46,014 bases of DNA from the NCBI GenBank assembly GCA_038062935.1, contig JBBTWG010000025.1, positions 1-46,014 on the forward strand, read 5' to 3'. The notes under the pieces are model-generated. The model did no database searches, had not been told where the DNA came from, and worked only from the letters and a program-made list of their open reading frames with translations. The stretch is from JBBTWG01 sp038062935 (GTDB lineage Bacteria; Patescibacteriota; Gracilibacteria; UBA1369; UBA12463). Shown piece by piece: positions 43,272 to 46,014 of this stretch. The translations under genes were made by a program, and so were the position numbers. Every line of letters starts with the position of its first letter. Position 1 is the stretch's first letter.

Positions 43272-44180
43272 TCACCCCTCCAACGCAATCTTCCCCGCTG
43301 AGATCTCCGAAATTTCTCGTGTAATCGTCGCCTGACGGACTTGATTCATGTGGAACGTGAGATCGTTGATGAAGTCATTCGCATTATTCGTCGCGCTCTG
43401 CATCGCCACCATGCGTGCAGAGTGCTCTGACGCCGTCGTTTCGAGCGCCGCCTGGAAGACTTGCATCTGCGTCAATTGTGGCAGCAAATTTCCGAGAATT
43501 GCCGCTGGTGAAGGTTCGAAGAGATAATCCGTCGGATCTTCTTTGCCAATATTTTTCAGGTGTTTCAAGCCGAGATCCTCCGCCAGAGTCATCACCGCTT
43601 CTTTCGAAAAAGGCAGCAGCTGATAGGCTGTAGGTTTCTGGACGAGCGGAGAAATGAAGTTCTGATAGAGCATCTCGATCTGGTCATACGTCCCATCCTG
43701 GAACAAATCCATCACATATTTCCCCACCGACAGAGTGTCCGCAAGTTTCGGATGATTCGTGAGAGCACCATACGAAAGCACGATATTTCGGCCACTGCGA
43801 GCCAAGAAATCCTGACCTTTTTTCCCGATCGCAATGTAATCCACCTCGGCACCATCTTTTTTCATCATTTTCTCGAATTCAAAAACTTTCTTGAAAAGAT
43901 TCGTATTAAATCCTCCACACAGCCCGCGATCCGAAGTGAAAACCACTGCCAAAACTTTCTTGATCGGACGTTGGGCGAGGAGTGGATGCGTAAAGCCCTC
44001 CACGCGCTCAGACAATTGAGTGAGCAACATAAGCGCCGTCGACGCATACGTACGCATCGTCGTCGCACTGTGTACAGCCTTTTTCATCTTCGCCGCCGAC
44101 ACGAGTTCCATCGCCCGCGTAATCTGGCGAGTAGAACGGATAGATTTGATTTTGCGACGAATTTCGCGAGAGGAAGCCAT
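43272..44180 (-). CDS. atpG: F-type ATP synthase gamma subunit
   Basis: 302 aa. The central rotor stalk. The N-terminus REIRRKIKSIRSTRQITRAMELVSAAKMKKA and the C-terminal helix ATNNANDFINDLTFHMNQVRQATITREISEI are the strongly conserved coiled-coil ends; TSDRGLCGGFNTNLFK is the central motif. It follows atpA by 19 bases. In most bacteria atpD and atpC come next, but here the gene is followed, after one base, by the end of the convergent 1407-aa gene. Confidence 0.95.
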   Translation of the reverse strand: MASSREIRRKIKSIRSTRQITRAMELVSAAKMKKAVHSATTMRTYASTALMLLTQLSERVEGFTHPLLAQRPIKKVLAVVFTSDRGLCGGFNTNLFKKVFEFEKMMKKDGAEVDYIAIGKKGQDFLARSGRNIVLSYGALTNHPKLADTLSVGKYVMDLFQDGTYDQIEMLYQNFISPLVQKPTAYQLLPFSKEAVMTLAEDLGLKHLKNIGKEDPTDYLFEPSPAAILGNLLPQLTQMQVFQAALETTASEHSARMVAMQSATNNANDFINDLTFHMNQVRQATITREISEISAGKIALEG

Positions 44181-44199
44181 GGGACGAGAATTTAGAAAA

Positions 44200-45702
44200 T
44201 TACTTCTTCAAAAAATACGCCTTGAAATCTCCAATCACTTTCTTCAATTCTGGCTCAATCTCCGGAGTAAAATCTTTTTTCTCACGAAGCTCGGTCATCA
44301 ATTTCGCCTGCGCATTTTTCAAATGTTCGAAGAATGCTCGTTGGAAATCCATCATGTCAGCCACAGGAATTTCATCGAGATAGCCGTTCACCGCAGCGTA
44401 CAAAATCGACACCTGTTGCTCGACTGGAGTTGGTTCGTATTGAGGTTGTTTCAAAACTTCCGTGATACGGGCACCGCGATCAAGTTGTTTTTTCGTATCA
44501 GCATCGAGATCGGTTCCGAACTGTGCAAACACCGCAAGTTCTCGATATTGAGCGAGATCCAGACGCATCTTGCCAGCCACTTTTTTCATGGCTTTGATCT
44601 GCGCGGCAGAACCCACGCGAGACACCGAGAGACCGACGTTGACCGCTGGTCGAATACCTTTGAAGAAGAGATCCGATTCCAGATAAATCTGTCCGTCTGT
44701 GATAGAAATAACGTTCGTCGGAATATACGCGGAAACATCGCCTGATTGCGTTTCGATAATCGGAAGCGCCGTCAGAGAACCTCCACCGTGCTGTTCATTC
44801 AAACACACAGCGCGTTCGAGGAGACGAGAGTGCAGATAAAAAATGTCTCCTGGATACGCTTCACGTCCTGGTGGACGTTTGAGAAGGAGGGAAATTTGGC
44901 GATATGCCCACGCCTGTTTCGAGAGATCGTCATAAATCACAAGGACGTCTTTTCCTTTGTCGACAAAATATTCACCGATCGCGCAACCGCTATACGGTGC
45001 GAGAAATTGGAGAGGAGCTGGATCAGAAGCACCTGCGAGAACCACCGTCGTGTATTCCATCGCGCCATGTTTCTCGAGCTCAGAAACGATCTTCGCGACT
45101 TTGGAAGCTTTCTGGCCAATAGCCACATAAATACAGATCAAATCCTGACCTTTTTGGTTGAGAATCGTATCAATCGCGATCGCTGTTTTTCCGGTCTGGC
45201 GGTCGCCGATGATGAGCTCACGTTGACCACGACCGATCGGAATCATCGCATCGATGGCGCGAATACCTGTTTGCATCGGACGGCTCACGCTCTTGCGAGT
45301 GATGACACCTGGAGCCACTTTTTCCACTGGATAAAATTCTGTCGCAGGAATTGCTCCTTTTCCATCAATCGGTTGTCCCAACGCATTCACCACACGACCA
45401 ATGATTTTTTCGCTCACTGGCACCGAGAGGATGCGCCCAGTCGACTTCACGGTGTCCCCCTCGTGAATGCCTTCTGTTTCTCCCAAAATAACCGCACCAA
45501 TCGTGTCTTCCTCCAGGTTCAGAGCCCATCCGAAAGTTCCATTCGGAAACTCCAGAACTTCAGAAGATTTGGCTTCTTTGAGCCCAGAAATCCTCGCAAT
45601 ACCGTCACCCACTTCCAGCACAGTTCCGACGTGCTCGGTGGTCGATTTCGCGCGAAAATCCTGAATATGTTTTTTGAAGAGAGAAATGGTGTCGGAAGAC
45701 AT
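44200..45702 (-). CDS. atpA: F-type ATP synthase alpha subunit
   Basis: 500 aa from the ATG at 45702 (MSSDTISLFKKHIQDF); a longer frame would run through the heptamer array and is rejected. The Walker A motif is GDRQTGKTA, Walker B LVIYDDLSKQA, and the signature PTNVISITDGQIYLESDLF and GLSVSRVGSAAQ are present. Forms the catalytic hexamer with the beta subunit, which is not encoded in this window. It lies downstream of atpH; between them is a nine-unit heptamer array that ends three bases before its start codon. Confidence 0.97.
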   Translation of the reverse strand: MSSDTISLFKKHIQDFRAKSTTEHVGTVLEVGDGIARISGLKEAKSSEVLEFPNGTFGWALNLEEDTIGAVILGETEGIHEGDTVKSTGRILSVPVSEKIIGRVVNALGQPIDGKGAIPATEFYPVEKVAPGVITRKSVSRPMQTGIRAIDAMIPIGRGQRELIIGDRQTGKTAIAIDTILNQKGQDLICIYVAIGQKASKVAKIVSELEKHGAMEYTTVVLAGASDPAPLQFLAPYSGCAIGEYFVDKGKDVLVIYDDLSKQAWAYRQISLLLKRPPGREAYPGDIFYLHSRLLERAVCLNEQHGGGSLTALPIIETQSGDVSAYIPTNVISITDGQIYLESDLFFKGIRPAVNVGLSVSRVGSAAQIKAMKKVAGKMRLDLAQYRELAVFAQFGTDLDADTKKQLDRGARITEVLKQPQYEPTPVEQQVSILYAAVNGYLDEIPVADMMDFQRAFFEHLKNAQAKLMTELREKKDFTPEIEPELKKVIGDFKAYFLKK

Positions 45703-45705
45703 GGG

Positions 45706-45768
45706 GGAAGGATTTAGGATGTAGGATTGAGGATATAGCCAGTCACAAGTCACTTGTCAAATGTCACA
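45706..45768 (-). repeat. Heptamer array, site 4 (atpH-atpA junction), two unit types
   Basis: Nine 7-bp units in perfect register. In the direction of transcription there are four of the TGTGACA type (TGTGACA, TTTGACA, AGTGACT, TGTGACT), one transitional unit (GGCTATA), then TCCTCAA, TCCTACA, TCCTAAA and TCCTTCC. The first units overlap the last codons and the TGA stop of atpH, so the array supplies the end of that gene; the last ends three bases before the atpA ATG. Confidence 0.9.
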
Positions 45769-46014
45769 CGTAGCCGCTGTAATTGTCCAGCCACAGTTGC
45801 GTCAAAATACAGATCACCAACTTTGAGTGCAATACCACCGCCGAGCGCGGGATTTTCTTTTTGCTGGAGCGAAATTTTTTTCTTCAGAGATTTTTCCAGA
45901 TCAGTCGTCAATTTCGTGAGTGCTGCTGCATCGAGCGTTTTTGCGACATACGCCGTGACCGAAACGATGCCGTTTTCTTTCTTCCAGAGTTCATCAGCAA
46001 TCATCAAAATACGA
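45750..46014 (-). CDS. atpH: F-type ATP synthase delta subunit, 3' part (5' end outside window)
   Basis: The frame is open to the right edge of the window, so the ATG and TTG codons near 46002-46007 are internal. The visible 87 codons match the C-terminal domain of the delta (OSCP) subunit: GIVSVTAYVAKTLD, LEKSLKKKISLQQKENPALGGGIALKVGDLYFDATVAGQLQRL. Delta joins the peripheral stalk to the alpha-beta head. Its last residues (VTFDK) and stop codon are encoded by TGTGACA-type heptamers. The next gene is atpA, as in the standard order. Confidence 0.88.
   Translation of the reverse strand, partial: RILMIADELWKKENGIVSVTAYVAKTLDAAALTKLTTDLEKSLKKKISLQQKENPALGGGIALKVGDLYFDATVAGQLQRLRVTFDK

Overview
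The window looks like a chromosomal piece of a Patescibacteria (Candidate Phyla Radiation) bacterium, possibly near Peregrinibacteria; this placement is inferred from gene content, not from a marker tree. The signs are very tight gene packing (ATGA overlaps, convergent genes 0-20 bp apart), almost no Shine-Dalgarno sites, A-rich or missing 5' leaders, very long envelope proteins with fibronectin-III-like and SLH domains, and many conserved but unnamed proteins. TGA is a normal stop here, so the Gracilibacteria-type recoding does not apply.

Layout. 1-2309 (+): 3' end of an iron-sulfur L-serine dehydratase, purN, a small membrane protein and an unknown soluble protein. 2384-13026 (+): two giant paralogous surface proteins (2379 and 1155 aa), each with an N-terminal membrane anchor, FnIII-like repeats and three C-terminal SLH motifs. 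13030-20969 (-): a seven-gene run holding two PurP-type ATP-grasp proteins, a large lipoprotein, a MEMO1-like lipoprotein, an HNH-type protein, a sugar nucleotidyltransferase/left-handed-helix protein and a family 2 glycosyltransferase. 21054-25622: 3-methyladenine DNA glycosylase and rlmN (+), a RelE/Phd-like toxin-antitoxin pair (-), an anchored exported protein (+) and purH (-). 25768-29467: an unknown small protein, the rpsF-ssb-rpsR operon (-), an A-rich 416-base gap, then a LysM/M23 peptidase and yidD (+). 29542-33427: an ATP-grasp ligase facing a PLP-dependent decarboxylase, and a DUF4143 ATPase. 33643-43270 (+): five linked genes with a VirB6/TrbL-like polytopic protein and a 1407-aa protein with a His/Asp-rich stretch; this is the best candidate for an undescribed envelope or secretion apparatus. 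43272-46014 (-): atpG, atpA and the 3' end of atpH, with no atpD/atpC following.

The most unusual signal is not a gene. Four gaps between co-oriented neighbours (sdaA-purN, rpsF-ssb, ssb-rpsR, atpH-atpA) hold in-register 7-bp repeats, always in the same orientation relative to transcription and directly before the downstream start. Two unit types occur, TCCTAAA and TGTGACA. Each contains a stop codon (TAA or TGA), and because 7 is not a multiple of 3, successive units place stops in successive reading frames. I read this as a possible translational insulator or regulatory element. At purN the element sits where the start codon should be and no standard start is visible.

Themes. Purine synthesis combines folate-type enzymes (PurN, PurH) with formate-type PurP homologues. 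Envelope building recurs (SLH proteins, polysaccharide enzymes, M23 peptidase, YidD, lipoproteins). Several promoters place the transcription start at or within a few bases of the start codon, suggesting leaderless mRNAs.
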